This document shows positions 35,858 to 46,743 of a stretch of 64,000 bases of DNA, piece by piece (the first letter of the stretch is position 1; each line of letters begins with the position of its first letter). The stretch is taken from NCBI GenBank assembly GCA_018817385.1, contig JAHIUA010000099.1, positions 27,629 through 91,628 of the forward strand, read 5' to 3'. The stretch comes from Pseudomonadota bacterium (GTDB taxonomy: Bacteria > Desulfobacterota > Desulfobulbia > Desulfobulbales > Desulfocapsaceae). The notes beneath the pieces were generated by a model. The model ran no database searches. It was not told where the DNA came from and worked only from the letters and a program-made list of their open reading frames with translations. A program made the position numbers and the translations under genes.

Positions 35858-37162
35858 TTAATTCCGTCCGCGTATTCTGCCCTGTTTCATAAACCCTTCA
35901 TAGTTTCGCATAACCATATGTGATTCCACCTGAGAGATGGTATCTATGGCTACGCCAACTATAATCAGTAATGCTGTTCCGCCAAAATAGAATGGAAGGT
36001 TGAACTTGGCAATCAGGATAGTCGGCAAAACGCAAACAACGCTGAGATAGGTAGCACCAACAACTGTCAAACGAGTTAAGACCTTATCGATGAACTCAGC
36101 AGTTCTCTTCCCTGGCCTGATTCCTGGAACAAATCCACCATTTTTCTTCAGGTTCTCAGCAACATCATCAGGCTTAAAGGTGACAGCTGTATAGAAAAAA
36201 CAGAAAAAGACAATCATAGCCACATAGAGTAAATAATAATAGACGCTACCCGGGGCCATGGCCGAAGAAACTTTTTGCACCCATTCAACCTGGACAAAAC
36301 CGCCAATAGTCGCAGGAAACATCATCAGAGATGATGCAAAAATAGGTGGGATAACGCCGGCTATATTAATCTTCAGGGGGAGATGTGAACTCTGTCCACC
36401 GTAAACTTTTCTCCCCACTACTCTTTTGGCATACTGTATTGGGATGCGCCGTTGAGACGTCTCAAAAAATACAATGACACCAACCACTGCAACCATGAAG
36501 GCGATTATGAGCGGGACGAAAAAAAGTGTTATCTCCCCAGCTTTAATCAGTTGAATGGAGTTGACTAAGGCAGCAGGACCTCGGGCAACGATACCGGCAA
36601 AAATGATTAAGGATATTCCATTCCCTATACCCCTTTCCGTCATCTGCTCCCCAAGCCACATGATAAAAGCTGTACCCGCCGTCAGGGTCAACATGGTCAT
36701 TAATATAAAAGGCGTCCCAGGATTGATAACAATCATCTCACCACCAGGTCCGGTCATACTCTGCAGGCCACTGGCGATAAATGTGCCTTGAATGATACTC
36801 AGAGCCACCGTTCCATAGCGAGTGTACTGGGTGATTTTTCGCCTGCCGGCCTCTCCCTCTTTTTTCAGCGTCTCCAATTGAGGAATGACAACAGTTAAGA
36901 GTTGAATAATAATAGAGGCGGAAATATAGGGCATAATTCCCAGGGCAAAGATGGAAAAGTTTTCCAACGCACCACCTGAGAACATATTAAACATCCCGAA
37001 AAGTGTCCCTGCATTTTTAGCAAAGAAAGCAGCAAGGGCCTCACCATTAATACCCGGGGTTGGAATTTGAACGCCAATCCTGTATACGGCCAGCATGGCC
37101 AAGGTAAAAAATATTCGCTTGCGTAGTTCAGGTATATTGGCAGCGCTTTGCAGTCCACTCAT
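35858..37162 (-). CDS. secY: Protein translocase subunit SecY
   Basis: The 434-residue protein has ten predicted membrane helices, the N-terminal IPELRKRIFFTLAMLAVYRIGVQIPTPGIN, the conserved GIMPYISASIIIQLL, the cytosolic loop with KRVVGRKVYGGQSSHLPLKIN, and a C-terminal basic tail. It forms the export channel with SecE, whose gene is at the far right of the window. Confidence 0.98.
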   Translation of the reverse strand: MSGLQSAANIPELRKRIFFTLAMLAVYRIGVQIPTPGINGEALAAFFAKNAGTLFGMFNMFSGGALENFSIFALGIMPYISASIIIQLLTVVIPQLETLKKEGEAGRRKITQYTRYGTVALSIIQGTFIASGLQSMTGPGGEMIVINPGTPFILMTMLTLTAGTAFIMWLGEQMTERGIGNGISLIIFAGIVARGPAALVNSIQLIKAGEITLFFVPLIIAFMVAVVGVIVFFETSQRRIPIQYAKRVVGRKVYGGQSSHLPLKINIAGVIPPIFASSLMMFPATIGGFVQVEWVQKVSSAMAPGSVYYYLLYVAMIVFFCFFYTAVTFKPDDVAENLKKNGGFVPGIRPGKRTAEFIDKVLTRLTVVGATYLSVVCVLPTILIAKFNLPFYFGGTALLIIVGVAIDTISQVESHMVMRNYEGFMKQGRIRGRN

Positions 37163-37221
37163 GTTTTTTTCCGTCCAGAAACTTAAAGATACCGGCTAAG
37201 GGGTGATTTTCAAAAAGACAA

Positions 37222-37668
37222 TTATTCTTTTGGATCCACTACCTTTCCGCCAGCAGCTTCAATCTTTGTTCTGGCATTAGTACTGATCTTCTCAACATTA
37301 ACAGTGATAGCCTTATTCAGCTCGCCATTGGCCAGGATTTTTACCGGTCGTCCTTTCCGCGCGATCCCCTTTGCAATAAGAACATCGCTAGTCACTTCGC
37401 TGCCAGCCTCAAACAAATCAAGATGGTCGAGTGAGACAAGGGAGTACTTAACGGTGTTAATATTTGTAAAGCCACGCTTGGGCAGGCGACGCTGAAGGGG
37501 CATCTGACCGCCTTCAAATCCCGGTTTGATCCCGGAGCCAGAACGAGCCTTAAATCCTTTATGACCACGACCGGCAGTTTTGCCGTGACCGGAACCCGGA
37601 CCTCGGCCTACACGTTTTCTTTGCTTATTAGCCCCCTTGTTCGGGGAGAGATTTCCTAAATTGATCAT
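37222..37668 (-). CDS. rplO: 50S ribosomal protein L15
   Basis: The 148-residue protein has NLSPNKGANKQRKRVGRGPG, GHGKTAGRGHKGFKARSG, and FEGGQMPLQRRLPKRGF, the typical Gly/Arg-rich L15 N-terminus. It lies between rpmD and secY. Confidence 0.97.
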   Translation of the reverse strand: MINLGNLSPNKGANKQRKRVGRGPGSGHGKTAGRGHKGFKARSGSGIKPGFEGGQMPLQRRLPKRGFTNINTVKYSLVSLDHLDLFEAGSEVTSDVLIAKGIARKGRPVKILANGELNKAITVNVEKISTNARTKIEAAGGKVVDPKE

Positions 37669-37669
37669 A

Positions 37670-37852
37670 TTATGCCTCCTCGACCCGGATCAGATGCTTG
37701 ACCTTGGTCAGCATGCCGCGAATCTCCGGGGTATCTTTACGGGTAACCGTCTTGTTCATTTTAGTCAGACCCAGACCCGTAAGAGTGGCATGAATTTTCT
37801 TATTACTGCCAATTCCACTCTTGACCTGTGTAAATGTAATTGTATCGGACAT
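37670..37852 (-). CDS. rpmD: 50S ribosomal protein L30
   Basis: This 60-residue protein has ITFTQVKSGIGSNKK, LTGLGLTKMNKTVTRKDTPEIRGML and VKHLIRVEE, the compact L30 pattern. It ends one base before the rplO start. Confidence 0.96.
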   Translation of the reverse strand: MSDTITFTQVKSGIGSNKKIHATLTGLGLTKMNKTVTRKDTPEIRGMLTKVKHLIRVEEA

Positions 37853-37936
37853 TTGACTACCTTCGATTTTCTAATAAATAGAAAAAGAACAGCTCACTAT
37901 TGGCATTAACCTGCCTGCAATAAGCTATTACTTTAA

Positions 37937-38449
37937 TTAAGCCTGGATTTCTTCTACGGTTTTTCCGCGAAGTTCTGCAATTTTCTCTGCAGAACGAAGA
38001 TTTTTGAGACCATCAAGGGTGGCTTTAACCATATTGTGAGGATTATGGGAGCCCAGACATTTAGTCAATATATTGGTCACTCCTACAGCCTCAAGAACCG
38101 CACGTACAGGTCCACCCGCAATAACACCGGTTCCTTCAGAAGCCGGTTTAAGAAGAACTTTGCCTGCACCATAGCTACCGGTAATCTGGTGAGGTATGGA
38201 TATATCAGTGAGGGAAACAGAAGTCATATCCTTCCTGGCCTTTTCCACACCTTTGCGAATAGCCTCAGGAACAAGATTGGCTTTACCCAGTCCATATCCA
38301 ACTTTGCCCTTCCCGTCTCCAACTACGACGATAGCACTAAAGCTAAATCGACGACCGCCCTTTACAACTTTGGCGACGCGATTGATGAAAACAATTTTTT
38401 CGATAAGTTCATCAGAACTTTCGTTCTTAGAACGTTTAAAATCTGCCAA
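37937..38449 (-). CDS. rpsE: 30S ribosomal protein S5
   Basis: The 170-residue protein carries [43 protein letters not shown], and [22 protein letters not shown], the fidelity-related S5 sequence. The start is TTG 38449. The N-terminal GGRRFSF loop is where spectinomycin-resistance changes map in other bacteria. Confidence 0.96.
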   Translation of the reverse strand: MADFKRSKNESSDELIEKIVFINRVAKVVKGGRRFSFSAIVVVGDGKGKVGYGLGKANLVPEAIRKGVEKARKDMTSVSLTDISIPHQITGSYGAGKVLLKPASEGTGVIAGGPVRAVLEAVGVTNILTKCLGSHNPHNMVKATLDGLKNLRSAEKIAELRGKTVEEIQA

Positions 38450-38476
38450 GGGGCACCCCCGTTACTCGTAATTTCA

Positions 38477-38842
38477 TTAAAATTGCATTCCGCCTTCCCG
38501 TGCTCCTTCGGAAAGTGCTTTTACCCTGCCATGATATATGGATCCGCCACGATCAAAAACAACCTTGCTGACACCGGCACTTTTTGCCTTTTCGGCAAGT
38601 AAGATACCAACCTGTTTTGCGACTCCAGTCTTGCTCTTATCCTCAGGATCCGTGAATCCCTTATCAACAGTGGACATAGCAGCCAATGTTTTTCCGGATT
38701 GATCATCTATGATCTGGGCGTAAATATGTTTGTTACTCTTAAAGACTCTAAGACGGGGCTGCTCACTGGTTCCGTTAATCTTTTTACGAATTCGAAGAAC
38801 CCGTTTGGCCCTGGCTGTATTCTTAGGATTTGTCTTAGCCAT
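38477..38842 (-). CDS. rplR: 50S ribosomal protein L18
   Basis: The 121-residue 5S rRNA-binding protein has [34 protein letters not shown], and the C-terminal [26 protein letters not shown]. Normal length. Confidence 0.97.
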   Translation of the reverse strand: MAKTNPKNTARAKRVLRIRKKINGTSEQPRLRVFKSNKHIYAQIIDDQSGKTLAAMSTVDKGFTDPEDKSKTGVAKQVGILLAEKAKSAGVSKVVFDRGGSIYHGRVKALSEGAREGGMQF

Positions 38843-38892
38843 TTTTCCTTACCATTACGTTAGATCGATTACCTGCAGTAAACGATCATTAA

Positions 38893-39432
38893 TTATTTCG
38901 AACCAGCTTTACCAACTTTACGTACGATATGCTCATTTTCATAGCGGATACCTTTTCCTTTGTAAGGTTCAGGTTTCCTTATCTGACGAATTTTGGCAGC
39001 AGTAAGACCAAGCAGTTCTTTATCGATGGATTCGACAACGATTTTATTATTGCCCTCAACAGCGATAGTAATCCCTTCCGGAAGAGCAAACTCTACCGGG
39101 TTGGAATACCCAACATTCAGAGTCAGGGTGTTACCTGACATATTTGCCTTGTAACCTACCCCTTCAATAAAGAGGATTTTTTTAAAGCCCTTATCAACAC
39201 CCACGACCATGTTATCAATCAAGCTTCTGGTCAGGCCGCGAAAGGCATTGGTCCTTTTACTGTTATCTCTTTTTTCAACAAGGATTTCTTCACCCTGCAT
39301 TGAAACTTTTATCTCAGGCAATACTAAGCGTTCCAGGTTTCCTTTGTTGCCGGAAACCAAGATCTTCTGGCCAATAATATCCACTTTAACGCCTGATGGC
39401 ACAGGGATAGGCTGTTTTCCAATACGAGACAT
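38893..39432 (-). CDS. rplF: 50S ribosomal protein L6
   Basis: The 179-residue protein has SRIGKQPIPVPSGV at the N-terminus, two L6 repeats, and the C-terminal IRKPEPYKGKGIRYENEHIVRKVGKAG. It helps form the GTPase-factor binding region. Confidence 0.97.
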   Translation of the reverse strand: MSRIGKQPIPVPSGVKVDIIGQKILVSGNKGNLERLVLPEIKVSMQGEEILVEKRDNSKRTNAFRGLTRSLIDNMVVGVDKGFKKILFIEGVGYKANMSGNTLTLNVGYSNPVEFALPEGITIAVEGNNKIVVESIDKELLGLTAAKIRQIRKPEPYKGKGIRYENEHIVRKVGKAGSK

Positions 39433-39456
39433 GATTACCTCCGTTATTTGCTGGTC

Positions 39457-39855
39457 TTACCAGACCTCGCAAAGAATCTCACCGCCTACATTACTGGCCC
39501 TTGCGGTACTGTCAGTAATAATGCCTTTTGAGCTTGAAAGGATGGCAATACCTAATCCATTAAGAACCTTAGGAATATTACCAACCTTGGCGTATTTTCT
39601 TAAACCTGGCTTGCTAACACGTTTGATTCCGGTAATGACGGGTGTCATGTCGGAACCATACTTCAAATCAATACTGAGGGTTCCCTGGGGTCCCTCTTCA
39701 CTGACATGATAGCCAAGTATATATCCTTCTTCTTTCAGGACCTTGGCAATATTGATCTTTGTATTTGATCTCGGCATAACTACAGAGTCAAATTTTGCCA
39801 TCACTCCATTTCTGATCCTGGTCAGCATGTCTGCCAGGGGATCGCTCATAGACAT
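39457..39855 (-). CDS. rpsH: 30S ribosomal protein S8
   Basis: The 132-residue protein starts MSMSDPLADMLTRIRNG and ends STARASNVGGEILCEVW, typical of S8. ATG 39855 has AAGGAG eight bases upstream and is preferred to the frame opening at 39864. In E. coli S8 regulates the spc operon; I did not identify its target site here. Confidence 0.97.
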   Translation of the reverse strand: MSMSDPLADMLTRIRNGVMAKFDSVVMPRSNTKINIAKVLKEEGYILGYHVSEEGPQGTLSIDLKYGSDMTPVITGIKRVSKPGLRKYAKVGNIPKVLNGLGIAILSSSKGIITDSTARASNVGGEILCEVW

Positions 39856-39903
39856 AGCGAACACTCCTTATTAAATATTGTATTCGTTCAGGTGGTTACA
39901 ACC

Positions 39904-40089
39904 TTACCAGGAGGATTTCGTTACACCAGTAACTTCGCCACGAGATGCCAAGGAACGAAAGCATATACGGCAAATGCCGAACTTACGGATAAATGCTCTC
40001 GGACGACCACAGAGTGGACACCTGTTGTATTGCCGAACCTTAAATTTTGGCTTTCGTTGTGCTTTCGCAATGAGAGATTTTTTTGCCAA
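39904..40089 (-). CDS. rpsN: 30S ribosomal protein S14, zinc type
   Basis: A 61-residue protein with [20 protein letters not shown], the two CxxC pairs of the zinc-binding short S14. The end [11 protein letters not shown] is characteristic. Confidence 0.97.
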   Translation of the reverse strand: MAKKSLIAKAQRKPKFKVRQYNRCPLCGRPRAFIRKFGICRICFRSLASRGEVTGVTKSSW

Positions 40090-40138
40090 ACCGACCTCCA
40101 GTTCTCTTTAAAGAATATTTCTATATACGGATTGCGTA

Positions 40139-40678
40139 TTAACTTTTAAAAGGCATACCCAGATGTTTCAGGAGAGAAAGTGCTTCCTGATCCGTTCGGG
40201 CAGTAGTTACAATGGTAATATTTAAACCTTTTATCTTATCAATCTTATCATACTCAATCTCTGGGAAGATGATCTGTTCCTTGATGCCAAGAGAAAAATT
40301 ACCACGGCCATCGAAAGATTTTGGAGAGATCCCACGAAAATCACGTACCCGAGGAAGAGCGATATTCATCAGTTTGCTTAAAAAATCGTACATGATATCT
40401 GCACGTAACGTAACCCGGCATCCGATGGGCATCCCTTCACGAAGCTTAAATCCGGCTATCGACTTTTTAGCCCTTGTTACCACAGCACGACGTCCTGATA
40501 TACGAGTGAGCTCTTCCACAGCACCATCGATTATCTTAGGATTCTGTACAGCCTCACCCAGACCCATGTTCAAAACAATCTTATCGATCTTGGGGGTCTG
40601 CATAATATTTGTATAACCAAACTCTTTTTGCAGAGCAGGTTTACATTCATTGATATAATGGTCTTTCAGCGCGCCCAT
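40139..40678 (-). CDS. rplE: 50S ribosomal protein L5
   Basis: The 179-residue 5S rRNA-binding protein has [45 protein letters not shown], and IPLPRVRDF-type [14 protein letters not shown], then [19 protein letters not shown]. Normal length and position. Confidence 0.97.
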   Translation of the reverse strand: MGALKDHYINECKPALQKEFGYTNIMQTPKIDKIVLNMGLGEAVQNPKIIDGAVEELTRISGRRAVVTRAKKSIAGFKLREGMPIGCRVTLRADIMYDFLSKLMNIALPRVRDFRGISPKSFDGRGNFSLGIKEQIIFPEIEYDKIDKIKGLNITIVTTARTDQEALSLLKHLGMPFKS

Positions 40679-40711
40679 TTGATACTCCCGGCAATTGCGT
40701 TTTTACCGCTA

Positions 40712-41044
40712 TTATTTACTTTCGATGGATTCGCCGCAGCTTTTACAAAAGCGAACTTTTGTTCCATCTTCTAAGCTTTTTTTCCCAATACGACCAGTTT
40801 TTGTACACTCTGGACATATTAACTGCAGATTCGATACATGAATAGGTGCTTCACGATTAACTATCTGTCCTTGCTGGTTCATTTCAGTTGCTTTGGTATG
40901 ACGCTTGATCATATTAATACGTTCTACCAATGCCTTATCGTCGGACGGGAAGACCTTCAGAATTTTACCAACTCTTCCTTTATCCTTACCAGTTATCACT
41001 TCTACCTGATCATCTTTTTTCAGGTATGTTTTACCCTTTGCCAT
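40712..41044 (-). CDS. rplX: 50S ribosomal protein L24
   Basis: The 110-residue protein has a KOW motif ([18 protein letters not shown]) and a C-terminal zinc ribbon ([11 protein letters not shown]...RFCKSC). ATG 41044 is chosen; the frame opens at 41095 but the extra 17 residues match nothing in L24 and overlap the rplN end. Confidence 0.95.
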   Translation of the reverse strand: MAKGKTYLKKDDQVEVITGKDKGRVGKILKVFPSDDKALVERINMIKRHTKATEMNQQGQIVNREAPIHVSNLQLICPECTKTGRIGKKSLEDGTKVRFCKSCGESIESK

Positions 41045-41098
41045 TTTCAATACCTTTTTATCAATCGAACCGTGATGGGCTGAATTGTTTGACAAGTT

Positions 41099-41467
41099 TT
41101 ATAAAACTTCGGGTGCCAGCGAGATGATTTTCATAAATCCCTGGTTACGCAGTTCTCTTGCCACCGGTCCAAATATACGTGTCCCTACTGGTTCACCATT
41201 AGGGTTAAGAATAACCGCTGCATTCTCATCAAATTTAATCCAGGTATCATCCATACGTTTAATTTCTTTTGCTGTACGAACGATAACTGCCTTTAAGACA
41301 TCACCCTTTTTTACCTTAGCGTGTGGAATTGCTTCCTTAACGGCAACAACAATAACATCACCGATGGATGCATATCTTCTTCTGGTTCCACCCAGGACCC
41401 TGATGCAGAGAACCTTTTTTGCTCCTGAATTGTCTGCGACATTCAGTACTGTTTCACTTTGTATCAT
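41099..41467 (-). CDS. rplN: 50S ribosomal protein L14
   Basis: The 122-residue protein begins [20 protein letters not shown] and contains [13 protein letters not shown] and [26 protein letters not shown]. Normal length. Confidence 0.98.
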   Translation of the reverse strand: MIQSETVLNVADNSGAKKVLCIRVLGGTRRRYASIGDVIVVAVKEAIPHAKVKKGDVLKAVIVRTAKEIKRMDDTWIKFDENAAVILNPNGEPVGTRIFGPVARELRNQGFMKIISLAPEVL

Positions 41468-41526
41468 AATTTCACCAGATTACACAGCGACTGTGCTTTC
41501 TAAATAAATGAGGACTGGCAATTGGC

Positions 41527-41787
41527 TCAAACAGCCTGCCGGATAATATTGCGCAAACGCCACCGCTTCTTTTTACTCAACGGACGGCACTCTTCTATCT
41601 GGACAATATCCCCAATATTGCAACTGTCTTCCGGATCGTCTGCAAGATATTTCACACTTTGCTTAATATATTTCCCATAGAGCTTATGACGAACCTTTCG
41701 TTCTACACGGACAACAATGCTTTTTTCCATTCTGTTACTAACAACAGCACCTGTCCTGGTTTTCTTTGTTTTTTTTGTCTCACTCAT
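41527..41787 (-). CDS. rpsQ: 30S ribosomal protein S17
   Basis: This 86-residue OB-fold protein has [30 protein letters not shown] and [21 protein letters not shown]. Normal length. Confidence 0.97.
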   Translation of the reverse strand: MSETKKTKKTRTGAVVSNRMEKSIVVRVERKVRHKLYGKYIKQSVKYLADDPEDSCNIGDIVQIEECRPLSKKKRWRLRNIIRQAV

Positions 41788-41858
41788 GATCGACTCAATT
41801 TGAGTTATAGTATTACCGGGCTACGGTTTTGTACTGAATATAGAGTATGTATTAATTC

Positions 41859-42041
41859 TCAGTTCTCATTGAACAGAGTATGAATACGAGCAATATCTTT
41901 CCGAAGCTCATTTAAACGAGCCGTATTCTCAAGAGGCCTGATCTTGTGTTGAAAAGAAAGTTTTCCAAGCTCATTTTTAAACTCGATCTCCTTTTTCTGC
42001 AGATCCTCAGGGGACATTGAGCGCAGGTCCGTCATTTTCAT
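41859..42041 (-). CDS. rpmC: 50S ribosomal protein L29
   Basis: The 60-residue two-helix protein has [28 protein letters not shown] and [17 protein letters not shown]. Its start overlaps the rplP stop as ATGA (42038-42041). Confidence 0.97.
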   Translation of the reverse strand: MKMTDLRSMSPEDLQKKEIEFKNELGKLSFQHKIRPLENTARLNELRKDIARIHTLFNEN

Positions 42042-42454
42042 AATGTCTTCCTTTTGGTAATTACCTTTGTTTTGAAAGGTAGTTTTGCTGCAGCAAGGGT
42101 CAGCGCACGAATGGCAAGTACTTCATCGACACCGGCGAGTTCATAAATGATCCTGCCAGGCTTGGCGATGGCAACCCAGAATTCCGGACTACCTTTACCC
42201 TTACCCATACGAGTTTCTGCAGGTTTCTTAGTCATGGGTTTATCTGGAAAAACACGTATCCAGACCTGACCACCACGTTTGATTTTTCTGTTGATTGCAA
42301 TACGAGCTGCCTCAATCTGTTGGGCAGTGAGCTTACCGCTTTCCACAGCTTTCAACGCGTAATCCCCAAAGGATATTGTAGAGCCCCGGTGCGCTTTTCC
42401 GCGAACCTTTCCCTTGAATACCTTTCTATGTTTAACCTTTTTAGGACTTAACAT
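42038..42454 (-). CDS. rplP: 50S ribosomal protein L16
   Basis: The 138-residue protein has [57 protein letters not shown] and the expected end [12 protein letters not shown]. It lines the A-site tRNA path. Confidence 0.97.
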   Translation of the reverse strand: MLSPKKVKHRKVFKGKVRGKAHRGSTISFGDYALKAVESGKLTAQQIEAARIAINRKIKRGGQVWIRVFPDKPMTKKPAETRMGKGKGSPEFWVAIAKPGRIIYELAGVDEVLAIRALTLAAAKLPFKTKVITKRKTL

Positions 42455-42501
42455 GCTTTAACTCCAAAATATCTAACGGATTTAAAAGTGGTTAGACTGA
42501 G

Positions 42502-43152
42502 TTATTGAACTTCTATAACGTCGTCACTACTCAGTACTTCACCTTTAAAGATCCATACTTTTATTCCAATGATACCATAAGTGGTGTTTGCCTCAGCCAA
42601 TGCATAGTCCACATCAGCACGAAGGGTATGCAGAGGAACACGTCCCTCACGAACCCACTCACAACGAGACATTTCTGCTCCACCTAATCGACCGGAACAG
42701 GAGATTTTGATACCCTGGACCCCAAAGCGCAGAGCTGAATTGACGGCTTTCTTCATTGCTCGCCTAAACGCAACCCTTCTCGCCAGTTGTTGGGCAATAT
42801 TTTCTGCAACTAACTGGGCATCTGCTTCAGGACGTCTTACTTCCTGAATATCAATAACCGCTTTCCGATTAATAAGTTTCTCTAAATCCTTTTTCAAGGC
42901 TTCGATTTCGGACCCTTTTTTTCCAATCACAATACCAGGGCGTGCGGTAAAGAGCTTGACACGAACCTTTTCCCCCGTACGCTCAAGTATGATTTTGGAA
43001 AGACTGGCATGCTGAAGACGCTTTTTGAGAAATTTCCGTATCTTCTGATCTTCAATGAGAAAATCTGAGTAATTCTTATTGGCATACCAGATTGAATCCC
43101 ATGTCCGAGTAATATTAAGTCTGATCCCTAACGGGTTAACTTTCTGCCCCAA
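42502..43152 (-). CDS. rpsC: 30S ribosomal protein S3
   Basis: The 216-residue protein starts [20 protein letters not shown], has the KH domain with [22 protein letters not shown], and the end [14 protein letters not shown] [16 protein letters not shown]. The start is TTG 43152, with GGAGG upstream. Confidence 0.96.
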   Translation of the reverse strand: MGQKVNPLGIRLNITRTWDSIWYANKNYSDFLIEDQKIRKFLKKRLQHASLSKIILERTGEKVRVKLFTARPGIVIGKKGSEIEALKKDLEKLINRKAVIDIQEVRRPEADAQLVAENIAQQLARRVAFRRAMKKAVNSALRFGVQGIKISCSGRLGGAEMSRCEWVREGRVPLHTLRADVDYALAEANTTYGIIGIKVWIFKGEVLSSDDVIEVQ

Positions 43153-43233
43153 AATAATCCTCCACCAAAACGCTTAGTTCATTGAAATTAAAAAATTGAG
43201 AGTCATACCCTTTACTGTTGCTAAAGTAAAGAC

Positions 43234-43566
43234 TTATTCTTCATCAAGCACAACAGTAATATGACTTGTCCTTTTAATAATACCTGTGGCACGTCCCATT
43301 GCCCGAGGGCGAATACGCTTAAAAGAGGGACCACCGTCTATAAAAATCTTTTTTATATAAAGATTGTCAACATCGATTTGGTCGTCTTGAGTGGCATTAG
43401 CCACTGCAGACTCGATGACTTTGCGCAAAATTAAAGCACCTTTCTTGGGCATGAATTTGAGAGTGGTAACTGCTTTATCCACATCCATTCCCCTAACAAC
43501 ATCAGCAACCAGTCTTGCTTTCTGAGGAGAGATGCGAATACGTCTCCCTACTGCGCGAGCTTCCAT
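43234..43566 (-). CDS. rplV: 50S ribosomal protein L22
   Basis: The 110-residue protein has RRIRISPQKARLVADVVRGMDVDKA, the loop with RIRPRAMGRATGIIKRTSHITVVL that reaches into the exit tunnel. Normal length. Confidence 0.97.
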   Translation of the reverse strand: MEARAVGRRIRISPQKARLVADVVRGMDVDKAVTTLKFMPKKGALILRKVIESAVANATQDDQIDVDNLYIKKIFIDGGPSFKRIRPRAMGRATGIIKRTSHITVVLDEE

Positions 43567-43611
43567 ATTATATACTCCTGCGAATTCTTACCTAAACCCT
43601 TGAAGGGTCTA

Positions 43612-43881
43612 TTAACGTTTTCTATCAGATGCATGACCATAAAAAGTCCTGGTGGGAGAAAACTCACCAAGTTTATGACCAACCATATTTTCAGAAACGA
43701 AGACCGGGATAAATTTTTTCCCGTTATGCACTGCAAAGGTCAGACCAACCATATCCGGTGTAATATCCGATCGTCTGGACCATGTTTTAATAACCTTACG
43801 AGACCCACTATCATTGGCAGTGATGACTTTTTTCATCAAATGATCGTCGATGAAAGGTCCTTTCTTGACTGAACGAGCCAT
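43612..43881 (-). CDS. rpsS: 30S ribosomal protein S19
   Basis: The 89-residue protein has [65 protein letters not shown] sequence, typical of S19 in the 30S head. Confidence 0.97.
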   Translation of the reverse strand: MARSVKKGPFIDDHLMKKVITANDSGSRKVIKTWSRRSDITPDMVGLTFAVHNGKKFIPVFVSENMVGHKLGEFSPTRTFYGHASDRKR

Positions 43882-43898
43882 TGTTTGCTCCTTGTTGA

Positions 43899-44720
43899 TT
43901 AACGACGCTTCTTGACAATATACTTGTCGGATTCGCTATTGGTTCTGGTCTTGTATCCCTTCGTTGGGTAGCCCCAAGGTGTACATGGATGACGCCCACC
44001 TGAACTCTTTCCTTCACCACCACCCATAGGATGGTCGACCGGATTCATTGCAACACCACGTACGTGGGGACGTTTGCCCAGCCACCGTTTCCGACCTGCC
44101 TTCCCAAGTTTCTGGCTTTCGTATTCACGATTACCAACCTGGCCAACACATGCCCGGCAGAGTTTGTGAAATTTGCGTACTTCACCAGATGGCAGGCGAA
44201 CTAGAACATACTGGCCTTCTTTGGCCATAAGCTGTGCCGAAGTTCCTGCACTTCTTACAAGTTGCGCACCTTTGCCAATCTTCATCTCAATATTATGAAT
44301 AATAGTTCCAAGAGGAATATTGGTCATTGGCAAGCAATTACCCGGTTGAATATCTACATTGTCGCCAGCAATAACCTGGTCACCAACAGAGATACCTTCT
44401 GGGGCAAGAATATAGGTCTTAGCGCCATCAAGATATGTCAACAGGGCAATATTTGCTGATCTGTTGGGATCATATTCGATGGAAATGACCTTGGCACCGA
44501 TTTCAGTTTTGTTGCGCTTGAAATCAATGATACGATATTTCCGTTTATGACCACCACCGATATGTCGTGATGTGATCCTTCCATAATTATTTCGTCCACC
44601 GGACTTTGACAGGCTTGAGAGTAAACTCTTCTCTGGACCGTTTTTAGACAGTTCCGAGCTCTGTATCGACACATGGTGTCGTTTACCGGCTGATGTTGGT
44701 TTGTATGTCTTAATTGTCAT
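43899..44720 (-). CDS. rplB: 50S ribosomal protein L2
   Basis: The 273-residue protein has [31 protein letters not shown], and the conserved C-terminal [26 protein letters not shown], whose His is needed near the peptidyl transferase centre. Confidence 0.98.
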   Translation of the reverse strand: MTIKTYKPTSAGKRHHVSIQSSELSKNGPEKSLLSSLSKSGGRNNYGRITSRHIGGGHKRKYRIIDFKRNKTEIGAKVISIEYDPNRSANIALLTYLDGAKTYILAPEGISVGDQVIAGDNVDIQPGNCLPMTNIPLGTIIHNIEMKIGKGAQLVRSAGTSAQLMAKEGQYVLVRLPSGEVRKFHKLCRACVGQVGNREYESQKLGKAGRKRWLGKRPHVRGVAMNPVDHPMGGGEGKSSGGRHPCTPWGYPTKGYKTRTNSESDKYIVKKRR

Positions 44721-44805
44721 GATTACTCAATCGCTCCATCAAGGTATGTTGGAATGATAGCTAGATTAGATCTCTTTTATGCAATCGCTCAAACAGGTTA
44801 TAATT

Positions 44806-45093
44806 TTACAGTTCATCCGTAAAATTGACTTTGCCTTCAGACAGGGTCACATATGCTTTTTTCCAATCATTGGTAAAGCCGGTGAATTTTCCCACCCGTT
44901 TCTGTTTGCCATGCATGTTGGCAGTATGGACATGTTTAACTTTCACATCAAACATCTGCTCTACTGCCGTCTTAATGTCAATTTTATTCGCCTTGGGATG
45001 TACCTTGAAAACTATCTTGCCATCAACCTCTTGTTGAATATTAGCTTTCTCAGTAAGGCAGGGCGCTTTTAGTATCTTATGTTCGCTCTTCAT
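44806..45093 (-). CDS. rplW: 50S ribosomal protein L23
   Basis: The 95-residue protein has ILKAPCLTEKANIQQEVDGKIVFKVHPKANKIDIKTAVEQMFDVKV, typical of L23 at the tunnel exit, the dock for SRP and trigger factor. It overlaps the rplD stop as ATGA. Confidence 0.97.
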   Translation of the reverse strand: MKSEHKILKAPCLTEKANIQQEVDGKIVFKVHPKANKIDIKTAVEQMFDVKVKHVHTANMHGKQKRVGKFTGFTNDWKKAYVTLSEGKVNFTDEL

Positions 45094-45713
45094 GGCATCA
45101 ACCTCTCTTCAAGACTGCTAATAACCGGTTGTACCAGCATCAGTTTCTTGTGCAGGAGAATATCATAAACATTAAGTCCTTCGGAGGAAAGAATCTTAAA
45201 GCCGTTCACATTGCGAGCTGATTTGCTTACAATTTCATTAGGACCATCAGTGATAATCAAACAGTTATCAAACTCAAAGCCTTTCATAATACCGACAAAG
45301 TCTTTGGTCTTAATGGCATCCATGACAAAACTGTCAAGAACTACAAGATTACCCTCTTTCAACCTGGCACTCATAGCCATAGCTACAGCCTGTTTTTTGA
45401 CCTTCCGATTCAGTTTAAAACTATAATCTCGAGGCTTGGGTCCAAAACTGACACCACCACCTCTCCACAAAGGAGAGTTCCTGGTACCGGCACGAGCACG
45501 TCCAGTACCCTTTTGACGCCAAGGCTTAGCCCCTCCACCTCGCACTTCAACTCTTGTTTTTGTGCAGGCATTACCTGCACGTTTTGCGGCGCGCTGCATT
45601 CGCACGAAGTCGTGGAGGAGGTGCTCCTTGACTTCGAGATCAAATACCTGGGCATTCAATTCTATCTCGCCGACTTTTTCATTGCTGATGTTAACTATAT
45701 CTGCAGTTGACAT
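45090..45713 (-). CDS. rplD: 50S ribosomal protein L4
   Basis: The 207-residue protein has RGGGAKPWRQKGTGRARAGTRNSPLWRGGGVSFGPKPRDY, the tunnel-reaching loop of L4, and RKVKKQAVAMAMSARLKEGN. In E. coli L4 represses the S10 operon; no matching leader is visible here because the S10 genes follow tuf directly. Confidence 0.97.
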   Translation of the reverse strand: MSTADIVNISNEKVGEIELNAQVFDLEVKEHLLHDFVRMQRAAKRAGNACTKTRVEVRGGGAKPWRQKGTGRARAGTRNSPLWRGGGVSFGPKPRDYSFKLNRKVKKQAVAMAMSARLKEGNLVVLDSFVMDAIKTKDFVGIMKGFEFDNCLIITDGPNEIVSKSARNVNGFKILSSEGLNVYDILLHKKLMLVQPVISSLEERLMP

Positions 45714-45749
45714 TGTTTACTCCTTAAGCCAATCAATCTTCTGGCTGAA

Positions 45750-46379
45750 TTACTTGCTGAAAAGCTTGAGAAGACCCTGTTTGGCCCCTGGTACAGATCC
45801 CTTTACAAGGATAAGATTTTCATCACCACGAACATCAATTACCAGTACGTTTTTCTTCAAAACAGTGTCATTACCCATACGGCCAGGCATTTTTTTCCCT
45901 AGAACTACTCGTGAAGGCCAGGCACTGCATCCGATAGATCCAGGCGCTCTGTGAAAGTTTGAACCATGGGTCGTACAGCCGCCACGAAAACCGTACCGCC
46001 GGACAACACCCTGGAACCCCTTACCTTTAGAAATACCCTGGACGTCAATAACATCACCCGTCTTGAACAGCTGCTCAAGAGTAACTTCTTGACCAGCCTG
46101 AAACTTCTCAGGATTTTCAATTCTAAATTCCCTGATATGATAAAACCCGTCAACATCGGCCTTTTTGCAATGACCGGCAATGGGTTTATTTACCCGAGAT
46201 GCTTTTTTCTCACCGAACCCGACTTGAATCGCATTATAGCCTTCCTTAGCCTGCGATTTGACCTGGATTACCTTACAGGGTCCAGCCTCTATAACGGTGA
46301 CAGGAATAACAGCACCTATTTCATTATATACGCGGGTCATACCAACTTTCTTGCCTAATATACCCATTGTGTTTGGCAT
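45750..46379 (-). CDS. rplC: 50S ribosomal protein L3
   Basis: The 209-residue protein has MGILGKKVGMTRVYNE, GKGFQGVVRRYGFRGGCTTHGS and the RAPGSIGCSAWPSRVVLGKKMPGRMG loop. M5 would be an alternative start giving the more usual N-terminus. Confidence 0.97.
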   Translation of the reverse strand: MPNTMGILGKKVGMTRVYNEIGAVIPVTVIEAGPCKVIQVKSQAKEGYNAIQVGFGEKKASRVNKPIAGHCKKADVDGFYHIREFRIENPEKFQAGQEVTLEQLFKTGDVIDVQGISKGKGFQGVVRRYGFRGGCTTHGSNFHRAPGSIGCSAWPSRVVLGKKMPGRMGNDTVLKKNVLVIDVRGDENLILVKGSVPGAKQGLLKLFSK

Positions 46380-46419
46380 AAGATTACCTATACATCTTAT
46401 AGTTTAGCAATAACAAAAG

Positions 46420-46734
46420 TTATGGCAATTTTATCTCTACATCAACACCTGCTGATAACTCCAGCTTCATCAACAGATCGATAGTCTGCTGAGTTGGCTC
46501 AAGAATGTCAAGCAAGCGACGATGAGTTCTCATTTCGAACTGTTCTCGAGATTTCTTATCAACATGAGGCGAACGTAGCACACAAAACTTGTTGATTGAT
46601 GTAGGAAGCGGAATCGGTCCGGCTACAGCTGCTCCGGTCCGACGTGCTGTCTCTACAATCTCGTGAGTAGATTGATCAAGTAATTTGTGATCATATGCCT
46701 TAAGGCGAATGCGAATTTTGTCTGTAGGTATCAT
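46420..46734 (-). CDS. rpsJ: 30S ribosomal protein S10
   Basis: The 104-residue protein has [57 protein letters not shown], identical in layout to S10/NusE, which also works in antitermination with NusB. It starts 9 bp after the tuf stop. Confidence 0.98.
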   Translation of the reverse strand: MIPTDKIRIRLKAYDHKLLDQSTHEIVETARRTGAAVAGPIPLPTSINKFCVLRSPHVDKKSREQFEMRTHRRLLDILEPTQQTIDLLMKLELSAGVDVEIKLP

Positions 46735-46743
46735 ATTCCTTCC